Positions 19,916-31,780 of a DNA stretch of 64,000 nt are shown here, one piece after another (position 1 is the first letter of the stretch; each line of letters opens with the position of its first letter). Source of the stretch: Owenia fusiformis (lineage: Eukaryota; Annelida; Polychaeta; Sabellida; Oweniidae). The position numbers were made by a program, and so were the translations under genes. Location of the stretch: NCBI GenBank assembly GCA_903813345.2, contig CAIIXF020000011.1:5001-69000 (forward strand), in the 5' to 3' direction. Under the pieces are notes generated by a model, which saw only the letters and a list, made by a program, of their open reading frames with translations, was not told where the DNA came from and searched no databases.

Positions 19916-22157
19916 GTAATTATGACAAGTATGATATATGTTAATATCAATAAAGCAATATGCAATCAAATATACAGTGTATACGTTGTCACTTTCATTT
20001 ATATTTTAAGAAAACCTAGACATATATCGGCTATAAAAAGTTCAAATGTCCAGTTCATGAATTGGTTTATTCTAATAATACTGAGCCCAAAGTTCAACTA
20101 TTTTGCTAGTTTTTTTCCGGGGAATTTGAATAGATCAACCTGAAAACCTTGAAATACTAGTACTTCCAATGACATATTCAACATCGAACGATTGGACCAA
20201 TCCTATTTAATCGCTTGCAAGTTTTCTTCGTATGCCCTGGTTTTCGTCTCAATTCTGATGATTTATATTTTCTGATTATAGGATATTTACGTGCACAAAG
20301 TCTTCCAAAATTCTACAGTCAGCTGTGAAAGCTTGATGTGTATTAATGTTTATTTTCATATGATTCTTTTTGGACCAAATATTTCGTCGGAAAATGATAT
20401 TACGAATATTATGTCAATATCTAAGCTTCCTTGGCAGTTCTGGTCTTAATATTTTGGTCAACATTTTCTGGTCAAAATATGAATAATATAGTAAACAAAA
20501 TAATATACGCAAGGCAACGGAAAATCGAGTTTGAATAACGACTTACAATCCTCCTTGCATATGTCCGAGGGACACACTATAAATGTGTCGGATAACATCG
20601 TTGTTATTAATGATTACTTGGGTACAATGGTAGCCTCTGTTTCGAGAATTATGAAAAACAGAACTACCAAATTTCATTACACTGAAAACATATTACCCAA
20701 CAAGAACAATATAGAGTTAGAAAATGAATTAGAAATTTTATCAAACGGTCGCTTATTGAACAACATGTATCTTGCCAAAAGAAAGCCAACACATATTTTT
20801 ACTTTGTCTAATCTTGACTTTTATTTATTCACATTACACGATACAATAGTTTCAATATATTTACAAACGTTCTATTGACATAAACTATTGACCTAATGCA
20901 AAACAAATTGATATAAATATCAAGCAACTTTCTGAATGACTCGTGGTTAGCACTAATACAGTTATCCGAAGTCATATGTACGTAAATCTGTCCATTGTAT
21001 TTTTACCTTTTCTTTCATTCGATGTTATCATGATCAATTTGATAATATATGAAGCATAGTGACAGCATGGGCTTTCAAATTTCTCTTTTTTCAAATTTTC
21101 TAAACACTCATTTGTCATACTGATAGATATAACACTCATTTTATTCTCAAGATATAATCAATTATTATTTTACTCAAATATTAGCACTTATTCCCTTATA
21201 CTCAATTCCATACTAATTTATTAGCATTAATTTCTAGATTCGTATATATAAGCATTTATATCCTAATCTCAGATACCAACACTCATTTCCTTTTCATGGT
21301 TGCTTATTTCTTAAACGTGAACGTAAGCCCTTATCATTTTAAAGATTTTAACAAGATTTGAAAAACATGTTTATTTCATTCTACGTAAATGTATGATTTT
21401 TGATTTTAAGTACTGTACGGTAATATGTACAAGACGCACTTATGATTATTGACTAAATTTTAGTGTCCTATCGTTTCAGAGAAGTGGCTTCTTTATAGTA
21501 AAAAATTAATAGATTGTTTATACTCATATACGGAAAACGCTCGTTTTTTAAACTCCGGTATAAGAACGCATCAGGTTTAAGCACTAATTCCCCATTTTTA
21601 AGATATTAGCAGCCAATCTATATACTCAAACTATTTGAACCCATTCTCTTTGCGCAAAATAGCACTAATTTCCAACACTAAAGATTTATAAGTACTCATT
21701 TTATACACTCAATTTATCACAATTTTTAATATTCATTATTACCACTCATTACAGACATTAAGATATTAGCAATCATGGCATATGCAGAGCTTTCGATCAA
21801 TATACTCAAAATTTCTCCTCTAAACATATCTCGATCGCAATTTCGTGCACAACTCATTCTTGTTTTCTGAATCATACCATAAAGGTGTTGTTTGAAAATC
21901 TTTGCACGACCGCGCTGCAATATAGAAAATCACTAAACGAACATATTTTCAATGAAACCTTTTGCAAGGATCAAGTATTGGCAAAGCATCAATCGCAATT
22001 TTATCACCTTAACTACACAACAAAGAGACACAACAAATGCGTTATTTATTATTTCATGCACTGCTGTCGTGTAAAAATACTGTGTTCGGATTGGCTGGAA
22101 TCGGACACACCTTGTCTAACCATGTATGAATCATGTTTAAATCATTAAATCATGAGA
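19916..22157. other. Intergenic; eroded repeat-like zone at about 21100-21780
   Basis: From 21100 to 21780 short words such as ACACTCATTT, AGCACTAATTTCC and AAGATATTAGCA recur irregularly about every 25-40 bp, as in a very old tandem array. The rest is AT-rich and unrecognised. A 115-codon frame at 20531-20878 starts with TTG (first ATG 20561) and has no known domain. Confidence 0.35.
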
Positions 22158-22443
22158 CGGTGTAACTTATCACCCATGTATAACTCATAAGTCATGTATA
22201 ATTCATTACTCAAGTATAACTCATTACTCATGTTAACTTATTAATCGTGTAGAACTCATTACTCATGTGTAACTAATCACCCTTGTATAACTTATGACTC
22301 ATATTTAACTCGCTACCCATTGATAACTCATTACTTATGAATAACGTATTACTTATTTATAACTTATAACTCAGGTATAATTCATTACTCATGTCGAACT
22401 CATTACTTATATATAACTGATTATTCGGGTATAACTTATAACG
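22158..22443 (+). repeat. 18-bp degenerate tandem array, about 16 copies
   Basis: Consensus close to GTATAACTCATTACTCAT, repeated head to tail with many substitutions but constant spacing. Confidence 0.8.
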
Positions 22444-22499
22444 ATACTTTAAAATGACAACGAAATGAAATATTTCACTAATTTTATGTGATTATATAG

Positions 22500-23262
22500 C
22501 GCAAAAACGAATATATGTCCAAGAATACTTGAATCCACTAGCTATAAGTAGTTACTGGTGAGTCCTATTCAGAGCTATATCACTGGTACTGCACCCGATG
22601 ACACTGTTACCAAAACGAATATATGTTCGAGTACTGAATTCGCAATTTATAAGAGAGCTACTGGTGAGTTCTATGTATAGGCGAGCTATATCACTATATC
22701 ATTCGATGACGCTGTTAGCAAAACGAATATATGTTCGAGTATACTTGAATTCGCAATTTATAAGAGAGCTACTGGTGAGTTCTATGTATAGGCGAGCTAT
22801 ATCACTATATCATTCGATGACGCTGTTACCAAAACGAATATATGTTCGAGTATACTTGAATTCGCAATTTATAAGAGAGCTACTGGTGAGTTCTATTCAG
22901 AGCTATATCACTATATCATTCGATGACGCTGTTACCAAAACGAATATATGTTCGAGTATACTTGAATTCGCAATTTATAAGAGAGCTACTGGTGAGTTCT
23001 ATGTATAGGCGAGCTATATCACTATATCATTCGATGACGCTGTTACCAAAACGAATATATGTTCGAGTATACTTGAATTCGCAATTTATAAGAGAGCTAC
23101 TGGTGAGTTCTATGTATAGGCGAGCTATATCACTATATCATTCGATGACGCTGTTAGCAAAACGAATATATGTTCGAGAATACTTGAATTCGCAATTTAT
23201 AAGAGAGCTACTGGTGAGTTATATTTATAGGCGAGCTATATCACTGGTGTTGCACTCGGCTG
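22500..23262 (+). repeat. 111-bp minisatellite, about 7 copies
   Basis: Units carry AAAACGAATATATGTTCGAG and GAGAGCTACTGGTGAG. Starts of GATGACGCTG fall at about 22705, 22816, 22922, 23033 and 23144; one unit is 5 bp shorter. The first unit is the most diverged. Period 111 keeps a frame open, producing peptide repeats that I regard as incidental. Confidence 0.9.
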
Positions 23263-23279
23263 TTACCAAAACAAGTATA

Positions 23280-24592
23280 TGTATTGTCAATCACTTATTC
23301 GATCTAAATGCTCGCACTCCTATTACGAAAAAGCTGAGTTGTATTGTCAGCCACTAATTCGATCGAAATGTTAGCATTCCTATTACCAAATAGCTGAATT
23401 GTATTGTCAGTCAATAATTCGATCTAAATGCTCGCATTCCTATTACGAAATAGCTGAGTTGTATTGTCAATCACTAATTCGATCTAAATGCTCGCATTCC
23501 TATTACGAAATAGCTGAGTTGTATTGTCAATCACTAATTCGATCTAAATGCTCGCATTTCTATTACGAAATAGCTTAGTTGTATTGTCAATCACTAATTC
23601 GATCTAAATGCTCGCATTCCTATTACGAAATAGCTGAGTTGTATTGCCAATCACTTATTCGATCTAAATGCTTGCATTCCTATTACCAAATAGCTGAGTG
23701 TATTGTCAATCACTAATTCGATCTAAATGCTTGCATTCATATTTCGAAATAGCTGAGTGTATTGTCAATCACTAATTCGATCTAAATGCTCGCATTCGTA
23801 TTACGAAATAGCTGAGTTGTATTGTCAATCACTAATTCGATCTAAATGCTTGCATTCCTATTACCAAATAGCTGAGTGTATTGTCAATCACTAATTCGAT
23901 CTAAATGCTTGCATTCATATTTCGAAATAGCTGAGTGTATTGTCAGTCAATAATTCGATCTAAATGCTTGCATTCCTATTACGTAATAGCTGAGTTGCTT
24001 TGTCAATCACTAATTCGATCTAAATGCTTGCATTCCTATTACGAAATAGCTGAGTTGTATTGTCAGTCAATAATTCGATCTAAATGCTTGCATTCCTATT
24101 ACGTAATAGCTGAGTTGCTTTGTCAATCACTAATTCCATCTAAGTGCTCGCATTCATATTTCGAAATAGATGAGTGTATTGTCAATCACTAATTCAATCT
24201 AAATGCTTGCATTACTATTACGAAATAGCTGAGTTGTGTTGTCAATCACTAATTCGATCTAAATGCTTGCGTTCCTATTACGAAATAGCTGGGTTGTATT
24301 GTCAGTCAATAATTCGATCGAAATGCTTGTATTCATATAACGAAAAAGCTGAGTTGTATTGTCAATCACTGCCAATTCGATCTAAATGCTCGCATTCCTA
24401 TTACGAAATAGCTGAGTTGTATTGTCAATCACTAATTCGATCTAAATGCTTACATTCCTATTACGAAATAGCTGAGTTGTATTGTCAATCACTAATTCGA
24501 TCTAAATGCTTTCATTTCTATTACTAAAAATAGCTGAGTTGTAATGTCAATCACTCGGTCAATCACAGCCAATTCGATCGAAATGCTCGCTC
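23280..24592 (+). repeat. 60-bp satellite, about 22 copies
   Basis: Units read TTGTATTGTCAATCACTAAT, then TCGATCTAAATGCTCGCATT, then CCTATTACGAAATAGCTGAG. Some are 59 bp through loss of one T. The array starts directly where the 111-bp array ends, after the shared word AAAACAAGTATATG. Confidence 0.92.
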
Positions 24593-25150
24593 AACATCTC
24601 TATTTAAGATTTGCCTGTTTATTTTCAATGAAAAGTTAAAACTTTTTTATTTCAAAAATTCGATCAAGCTGTTCCTGTTAAAAACTTTGGCTATAATATT
24701 CGCCATGCAGACAACCCTATTCGATAAATGATCCAAGTAGTTATAAAAACTCATATTAGCAATTTCAGTAGAAAAGCAGTAGAACGGTCCAATTGGATTG
24801 ACCATTGTAACGTTTACAATTCGAACATTCCTATTAAATACTTCGATTAAAATGCTATTTTACCAGACGGCCCTAATAAACTGCTCATGTTATAGTAAAT
24901 CAGACATTTCTTTTCCATCTGTGTGCAAGTTCATCAAAATGAGCATTCCTATTAAATTTTTCCATAGACAGACTTTACTATTTGAAATCTCAGCTCAAAT
25001 GATTGCCATCCAAAAATCGAAATATGATACCGATTCAAGCTTTCCAGCTGGAGAGTTGGATTTAGACGTCGCCAGTCTTGCATTCCTAATAGCAGTTTCA
25101 TATATAGTTTCGTGTAGATGTTCGTATCCTTGACATTCATATTAAGTAAT
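24593..25150 (+). repeat. Eroded continuation of the 60-bp satellite
   Basis: Recurring pieces such as GAACATTCCTATTAAAT, TGAGCATTCCTATTAAAT and TTGCATTCCTAATAG echo the satellite's GCATTCCTATTACGAAAT core at irregular spacing. This suggests older, unhomogenised copies at the array edge. Confidence 0.5.
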
Positions 25151-25243
25151 GGAATTTAAACGTTAGGCAAGAAAAAATCCAATTCAATAGTTCATTTGAA
25201 ACAACAAAGCCAGAATAAACTCAAGTCACTCACCCTTACACAT

Positions 25244-25249
25244 TTTATT
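25244..25249 (-). terminator. Candidate poly(A) signal for the GPCR
   Basis: AATAAA on the minus strand about 380 bp past the GPCR stop codon. Confidence 0.4.
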
Positions 25250-25627
25250 GCAAAGTTCAGCTGAAACGCTTGCTATTTTAACACATTGTTTTGAATTGTC
25301 CAATACTTCCTTTGCCTGGAATTTTAATATTCGGAATATCAATATTCCATATTCATACATTCCACATATCTTCAAGAAATTCATATTTCACCATTAGTTT
25401 GCGTCGTTCCGGGCACTTCCATCTAAACACAAATGACGATATTCGTATGTAAACGCCGGTGCTACAAGAGTTCAATTCTAAAATTCCAGAGCTCCGAGGC
25501 TTACAAACGAACCCCTCAAGTTAGTATTTTGCCTCCCCTCCCAGCTATACCCGCCTTGAAAAGTCTGGTGTACAGCAGGACGAATTAAAAGGATGATTCC
25601 GGCTTTAAAGGATCGTTTCCGGATTCC

Positions 25628-26764
25628 CTACATTATAGTTTCTTCGGTTTTTGTTATAGCAGTCGCCGTAGAGGCGGTAGATGCTAAAGCAGAGAATCTT
25701 ACCCTGTGTTTTACACACCTTCCAAACACGGTCTTCAGACACAGCCGTCTGTAAGACTCACGTATATTCTTTGTACGAGATCCGTATATGATCGGATCAG
25801 AAATGAAGTTCAAATAGGGCAGGAAATATATAAAGTTATAGTACAAATCTTGGTGAATCCTCACGTGGTATCGGATGAGTTTAATAACCATAAACGGCAG
25901 TAGATTCACAAAGAGGGACGTTATTAGCATGACGGTCGTAACAAACGCTCTATAGTTGTCCTTTGCCTGTTGCTCGGAGCGAATCCGCCTGTATCGTGCC
26001 TTAAGAAGGCAGGAAACGTGAATATAGAGCGAGAGCACGAGAAGGAATAGAACGATAATGATTATCGGCCACATATAGTTCCACCATTCGCAGTGTTCTG
26101 ACTTTATAATGCCGCCGTGCATTATTTCAATGATCGTACAACATGCAGGTAGACTGAGTAGCGTTGACCAGACCCAAATGCTAACTATGGCAATCATTAC
26201 ATTTTGCATCGTACATATTCTGTTATAGTACACTGGGTAGCATATTGCTATGTAACGAAGAGATGCGATGAAGAGTAAAGTTAGTGCTGAGATTAAATAA
26301 AATAGGACGAAGAAGAAATATCCCAAAACGGTCGTGTAGAAATAAACTGTGATTGTCCCCTTGAAATTCAGTACATTTTGCACCTTTGAAATAATCTCCA
26401 TGTAGCATCCCAATGCCCCAAAGGCGTCAGCAAGAGAGATGTTGATATAGAGGGCGTGATTTGCCGTAATCCTGCCTTGGATGCTACAAATTGCGACAAT
26501 GGAAAGCACATTTGCTAACACTGACAAAAAGCAAAATATCGTCGCCATTGCAAATTGTGCCATCGCCTGTTCCTTATTAGGGATTCTACGTCGAAAATAG
26601 AAAGTGTAAAATGAATCATTTCCATTCGAGATGTTGCTGGCATTTTGATCGAATAGCGTCAAATTTGGTGACAGTGGATACGATATTTCCTCATGGATCG
26701 ATGTGTTCGTGCTATCAATTATCTCCAATGGCATGGTAACGACTGTTTCTTCGGTGTAATTCAT
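25628..26764 (-). CDS. Rhodopsin-class (class A) G-protein-coupled receptor, single exon
   Basis: The 378-residue receptor starts at the first in-frame ATG (AAACATGA). Its extracellular tail (1-65) has six N-glycosylation sequons. Seven hydrophobic segments follow at about 68-95, 103-126, 142-176, 188-212, 231-255, 272-296 and 309-328. Class A landmarks: Asn85 in TM1, Asp113 in the ISLADAF motif of TM2, Trp199 in TM4, Pro290 in TM6, and DPIIY (323-327) for NPxxY in TM7. A basic helix-8 region and CLKTVFGRC (possible palmitoylation) follow. Departures from the class: DRY is LRY (169-171), the CWxP site reads NLLP (287-290), and no Cys sits at the start of TM3, so the usual disulfide to Cys225 of loop 2 cannot form. 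The ligand and subfamily are unknown; receptors without that TM3 cysteine include melanocortin, lysophospholipid and cannabinoid types. Confidence 0.88.
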   Translation of the reverse strand: MNYTEETVVTMPLEIIDSTNTSIHEEISYPLSPNLTLFDQNASNISNGNDSFYTFYFRRRIPNKEQAMAQFAMATIFCFLSVLANVLSIVAICSIQGRITANHALYINISLADAFGALGCYMEIISKVQNVLNFKGTITVYFYTTVLGYFFFVLFYLISALTLLFIASLRYIAICYPVYYNRICTMQNVMIAIVSIWVWSTLLSLPACCTIIEIMHGGIIKSEHCEWWNYMWPIIIIVLFLLVLSLYIHVSCLLKARYRRIRSEQQAKDNYRAFVTTVMLITSLFVNLLPFMVIKLIRYHVRIHQDLYYNFIYFLPYLNFISDPIIYGSRTKNIRESYRRLCLKTVFGRCVKHRVRFSALASTASTATAITKTEETIM

Positions 26765-28267
26765 GTTTATGCTGTATTTGTGTTGTGCAAGTAATATCCC
26801 AAATTTGTTTCTCAAAGTGTTCAAATCTTAGACAGACTAGATCTCAAAATTATTTCTGGTTCAAGGGTTCCGTTCAATACATAAGACAGTGATTTTTCTT
26901 TATCAACCTAATCCTGATAATTCTCAAGGATTACCTATTGTTCGACTCCTTAACGTTAATTGCGGCGCCCACCTTTGCTTATAAATCCAAGTATTTACGT
27001 GTAACAATTAGATCTATAACGTCTTTAATCAACACTGTCTTCCCGCTAACTGCTAAGAAATTATGTTGTATACTCCAATATGAGCTCAGATAAAAGTTGT
27101 ATTCATAGTTTATTTCAAATAATTCTTCCGATGTATTTTTCAAAAACTGAATAAGCTTAGTGTTTAATAATAGCTTGCAGCCGCCTCTGGTGATTGCTGT
27201 TTAAACATCTATATTTCCGACATGAGAAGGTCTCGCTCTGCAATAACTCAGCAGGCACTTTGAAACTAAGTCGGAATCTTGAAAGAATTATACACTTTCT
27301 CCTTAACTGTGTTTGTTTTTGTGTAATACCTTATCACTAAATATAAGCTTCCAAGTGTAAATGAATGTAGCATAAATCTCGACGTATTCGCTTAGAACTC
27401 ATTCGAGCAAATCTCAATCAATCTAACGTTTCGGATTATCTCGCATCGATTTGTCTTCAAATTCTTAACACAGGAGGTATATCCCACTAGGCATCTATTC
27501 CCCTTCAATTACGAGATGGGATTCACGACCACCTTTGCATCTGTTGATCCTAACTGAAGGGCATCGCTTGCTGCAAGAGAAAAACAAACGAATGAATGAA
27601 ACAATATAACAAAATCATTTACACCTCTCGAAACTGGGACTTCTCAGTGAGACCACGCCTGTTTCTGCTTGACTTTTTTTACAAAGGAGTTGGGTAAACA
27701 AGGCCATTTTAATTTAAGTCCCATCTGGTTTCCATTTTTCCAAAAGTATATTAACAGCACAAAATAACCAACCAATATTTTCAGACATTTTTGCATGGTC
27801 TTGTAACTAAAACATGTACGTTTTCTCCCTAATACAAAGTTTTAAGTTGCTCCTTCAAATAGCCACAGGGAAAGAGGTTTGAGGGTTACAATCACAGAGA
27901 ACCAGATCAATTATCGTCAAATGATTCAGGAGTTGTACCTTCAAGAATAATATCAGAACGGGAACACAGTGGTTTCAAAATGATTGAGGCCCTCGACACA
28001 CAGAATGGGCCACAAGAGAGACTTCCTACGAACGCAGTTTCCTGAACATCTGATCTCTTTTTATACAGACATTGTGAAGACTTCCATTTTCACCAGATTC
28101 GACGACAGAAGACTTTTGTCTCTGGGGTTATTTGAATGAACATGATTATGCTAATCCCAAGTCAAGAGACTTAGAACAACAACTTAAAGGTGCAACAATT
28201 ATAAAACACATTACAATATATAATATTAGTAAGTTGGCAATTCTTGCACATGATGAGATCTGGTTGC
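26765..28267. other. Intergenic, 5' flank of the GPCR; nothing recognised
   Basis: No repeat or gene recognised. The minus-strand promoter of the GPCR should lie at its left edge. Confidence 0.4.
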
Positions 28268-28325
28268 TTAAATTATGGAGGGGGTGTAACTGTGTAAGTA
28301 TTGAGGGGGTGTAACCGTGTAAGGA
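28268..28325 (+). repeat. Outlying units of the 25-bp array
   Basis: About two and a half units of the 25-bp repeat precede the first copy of the duplicated flank. Confidence 0.85.
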
Positions 28326-28462
28326 GACCTTTTTCTAATTAAACATACCGAAGTCAAAATGACTCAAACTGGAATTCAAAGACAATTGAGCGTTCTAACA
28401 TCGCTGAGAAAATATATCAATTACGACACTGAGTCTATAATAGACATAGGCGATTACAAACG
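28318..28462 (+). repeat. Duplicated array flank, left copy (about 145 bp)
   Basis: Starts GTGTAAGGAGACCTTTTTCT and ends GGCGATTACAAACG. An apparently identical copy follows the array at 31636-31780. The array therefore lies between direct repeats of unique sequence. Confidence 0.9.
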
Positions 28463-31400
28463 TGTAAGTATTGAGGGGGTGTAACCGTGTAAGTATTGAG
28501 GGGGTGTAACCGTGTAAGTATTGAGGGGAGTGTAACCGTGTAAGTATTGAGGGGGTGTAACCGTGTAAGTATTGAGGGGGTGTAACTGTGTAAGTATTGA
28601 GGGGGTGTAAACGTGTAAGTATTGAGGGGAGTGTAAACGTGTAAGTATTGAGGGGGTGTAAACGTGTAAGTATTGAGGGGGTGTAAACGTGTAAGTATTG
28701 AGGGGAGTGTAAACGTGTTAGTATTGAGGGGGTGTAACCGTGTAAGTATTGAGGGGGTGTAACCGTGTTAGTATTGAGGGGAGTGTAACCGTGTAAGTAT
28801 TGAGGGGGTGTAACCGTGTAAGTATTGAGGGGGTGTAACCGTGTAAGTATTGAGGGGGTGTAACCGTGTAAGTATTGAGGGGAGTGTAACCGTGTAAGTA
28901 TTGAGGGGAGTGTAAACGTGTAAGTATTGAGGGAGTGTAAACGTGTAAGTATTGAGGGGAGTGTAAACGTGTAAGTATTGAGGGGGTGTAAACGTGTAAG
29001 TATTGAGGGGGTGTAACCGTGTAAGTATTGAGGGGGTGTAACCGTGTAAGTATTGAGGGGGTGTAACCGTGTAAGTATTGAGGGGGTGTAACCGTGTAAG
29101 TATTGAGGGGGTGTAACCGTGTAAGTATTGAGGGGGTGTAACCGTGTAAGTATTGAGGGGGTGTAAACGTGTAAGTATTGAGGGGGTGTAAACGTGTAAG
29201 TATTGAGGGGGTGTAACCGTGTAAGTATTGAGGGGGTGTAACCGTGTAAGTATTGAGGGGGTGTAACCGTGTAAGTATTGAGGGGGTGTAACCGTGTAAG
29301 TATTGAGGGGGTGTAACCGTGTAAGTATTGAGGGGGTGTAACCGTGTAAGTATTGAGGGGGTGTAACCGTGTAAGTATTGAGGGGGTGTAACCGTGTAAG
29401 TATTGAGGGGGTGTAACCGTGTAAGTATTGAGGGGGTGTAACCGTGTAAGTATTGAGAGGAGTGTAAACGTGTAAGTATTGAGGGGGTGTAACCGTGTAA
29501 GTATTGAGGGGGTGTAACCGTGTAAGTATTGAGGGGGTGTAACCGTGTAAGTATTGAGAGGAGTGTAAACGTGTAAGTATTGAGGGGAGTGTAACCATGT
29601 AAGTATTGAGGGGAGTGTAACCGTGTAAGTATTGAGGGGATGTAACCGTGTAAGTATTGAGGGGAGTGTAACCGTGTAAGTATTGAGGGGAGTGTAAACG
29701 TGTAAGTATTGAGGGGGTGTAACCGTGTAAGTATTGAGGGGAGTGTAAACGTGTAAGTATTGAGGGAGTGTAAACGTGTAAGTATTGAGGGGAGTGTAAA
29801 CGTGTAAGTATTGAGGGGGTGTAACCGTGTAAGTATTGAGGGGGTGTAACCGTGTAAGTATTGAGGGGGTGTAAACGTGTAAGTATTGAGGGGGTGTAAC
29901 CGTGTAAGTATTGAGGGGGTGTAACCGTGTAAGTATTGAGGGGGTGTAAACGTGTAAGTATTGAGGGGGTGTAACCGTGTAAGTATTGAGGGGGTGTAAA
30001 CGTGTAAGTATTGAGGGGAGTGTAAACGTGTAAGTATTGAGGGGGTGTAACCGTGTAAGTATTGAGGGGGTGTAAACGTGTAAGTATTGAGGGGGTGTAA
30101 CCGTGTAAGTATTGAGGGGGGTGTAACCGTGTAAGTATTGAGGGGAGTGTAAACGTGTAAGTATTGAGGGGGTGTTACCGTGTAAGTATTGAGGGGGTGT
30201 AACCGTGTTAGTATTGAGGGGAGTGTAACCGTGTAAGTATTGAAGGGGTGTAACCGTGTAAGTATTGAGGGGAGTGTAAACGTGTAAGTATTGAGGGGAG
30301 TGTAAACGTGTAAGTATTGAGGGGGTGTAACTGTGTAAGTATTGAGGGGAGTGTAAACGTGTAAGTATTGAGGGGAGTGTAAACGTGTAAGTATTGAGGG
30401 GGTGTAACCGTGTAAGTATTGAGGGGGGTGTAACCGTGTAAGTATTGAGGGGAGTGTAAACGTGTAAGTATTGAGGGGAGTGTAAACGTGTTAGTATTGA
30501 GGGGGTGTAACCGTGTAAGTATTGAGGGGAGTGTAACCGTGTAAGTATTGAGGGGGTGTAACCGTGTAAGTATTGAGGGGGTGTAACCGTGTAAGTATTG
30601 AGGGGGGTGTAACCGTGTAAGTATTGAGGGGAGTGTAACCGTGTAAGTATTGAGAGGAGTGTAAACGTGTAAGTATTGAGGGGGTGTAACCGTGTAAGTA
30701 TTGAGGGGAGTGTAACCGTGTAAGTATTGAAGGGGTGTAACCGTGTAAGTATTGAGGGGAGTGTAAACGTGTAAGTATTGAGGGGGTGTTACCGTGTAAG
30801 TATTGAGGGGGTGTAACCGTGTTAGTATTGAGGGGAGTGTAACCGTGTAAGTATTGAAGGGGTGTAACCGTGTAAGTATTGAGGGGGTGTAACCGTGTAA
30901 GTATTGAGGGGGGTGTAACCGTGTAAGTATTGAGAGGAGTGTAAACGTGTAAGTATTGAGGGGGTGTAACCGTGTAAGTATTGAGGGGAGTGTAACCGTG
31001 TAAGTATTGAAGGGGTGTAACCGTGTAAGTATTGAGGGGGTGTAACCGTGTTAGTATTGAGGGGAGTGTAACCGTGTAAGTATTGAAGGGGTGTAACCGT
31101 GTAAGTATTGAGGGGGTGTAACCGTGTAAGTATTGAGGGGGGTGTAACCGTGTAAGTATTGAGAGGAGTGTAAACGTGTAAGTATTGAGGGGGTGTAACC
31201 GTGTAAGTATTGAGGGGAGTGTAACCGTGTAAGTATTGAAGGGGTGTAACCGTGTAAGTATTGAGGGGGTGTAACCGTGTTAGTATTGAGGGGAGTGTAA
31301 CCGTGTAAGTATTGAGGGGGTGTAACCGTGTAAGTATTGAGGGGGTGTAACCGTGTAAGTATTGAGGGGGGTGTAACCGTGTAAGTATTGAGAGGAGTGT

Positions 31401-31639
31401 AAACGTGTAAGTATTGAGGGGGTGTAACCGTGTAAGTATTGAGGGGAGTGTAACCGTGTAAGTATTGAAGGGGTGTAACCGTGTAAGTATTGAGGGGAGT
31501 GTAAACGTGTAAGTATTGAGGGGAGTGTAAACGTGTAAGTATTGAGGGGGTGTAACCGTGTAAGTATTGAGGGGAGTGTAAACGTGTAAGTATTGAGGGG
31601 GTGTAACCGTGTAAGTATTGAGGGGAGTGTAAACGTGTA
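28463..31639 (+). repeat. 25-bp G-rich minisatellite, about 125 copies
   Basis: The unit reads GTGTAACCGTGTAAGTATTG followed by A and four to six G, with C/A, A/T and G-run variants. The plus strand carries a G-run every 25 bp. At 30819-31480 variants are ordered into a 228-bp, nine-unit higher-order repeat (starts at about 30819, 31047 and 31275). Minus-strand open frames of 276 and 131 codons come from the periodicity. Confidence 0.95.
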
Positions 31640-31780
31640 AGGAGACCTTTTTCTAATTAAACATACCGAAGTCAAAATGACTCAAACTGGAATTCAAAGA
31701 CAATTGAGCGTTCTAACATCGCTGAGAAAATATATCAATTACGACACTGAGTCTATAATAGACATAGGCGATTACAAACG
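31636..31780 (+). repeat. Duplicated array flank, right copy
   Basis: Same sequence as 28318-28462. Here it continues into unique DNA (AGGATTTCGTC), so this is likely the original flank. Confidence 0.9.

Noticed and set aside
20531-20878. 115-codon plus frame
   Set aside because: Begins with TTG, shows no domain or homology I recognise and no neighbouring splice sites; only slightly longer than expected by chance.
22598-24527. Plus-strand repeat peptides of 85-144 residues
   Set aside because: Periods 111 and 60 are multiples of three, so stops are simply absent from the units.
26765-26824. Upstream extension of the GPCR reading frame
   Set aside because: Opens with TTG only; the ATG at 26764 is the first usable start.
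28768-29598. 276-codon minus-strand open frame
   Set aside because: Created by the 25-bp array; the peptide simply cycles with the repeat and has no ATG context or domain.
28463-31639. CRISPR-like regular repeats
   Set aside because: Units are contiguous without unique spacers, in clearly eukaryotic DNA; it is a minisatellite.
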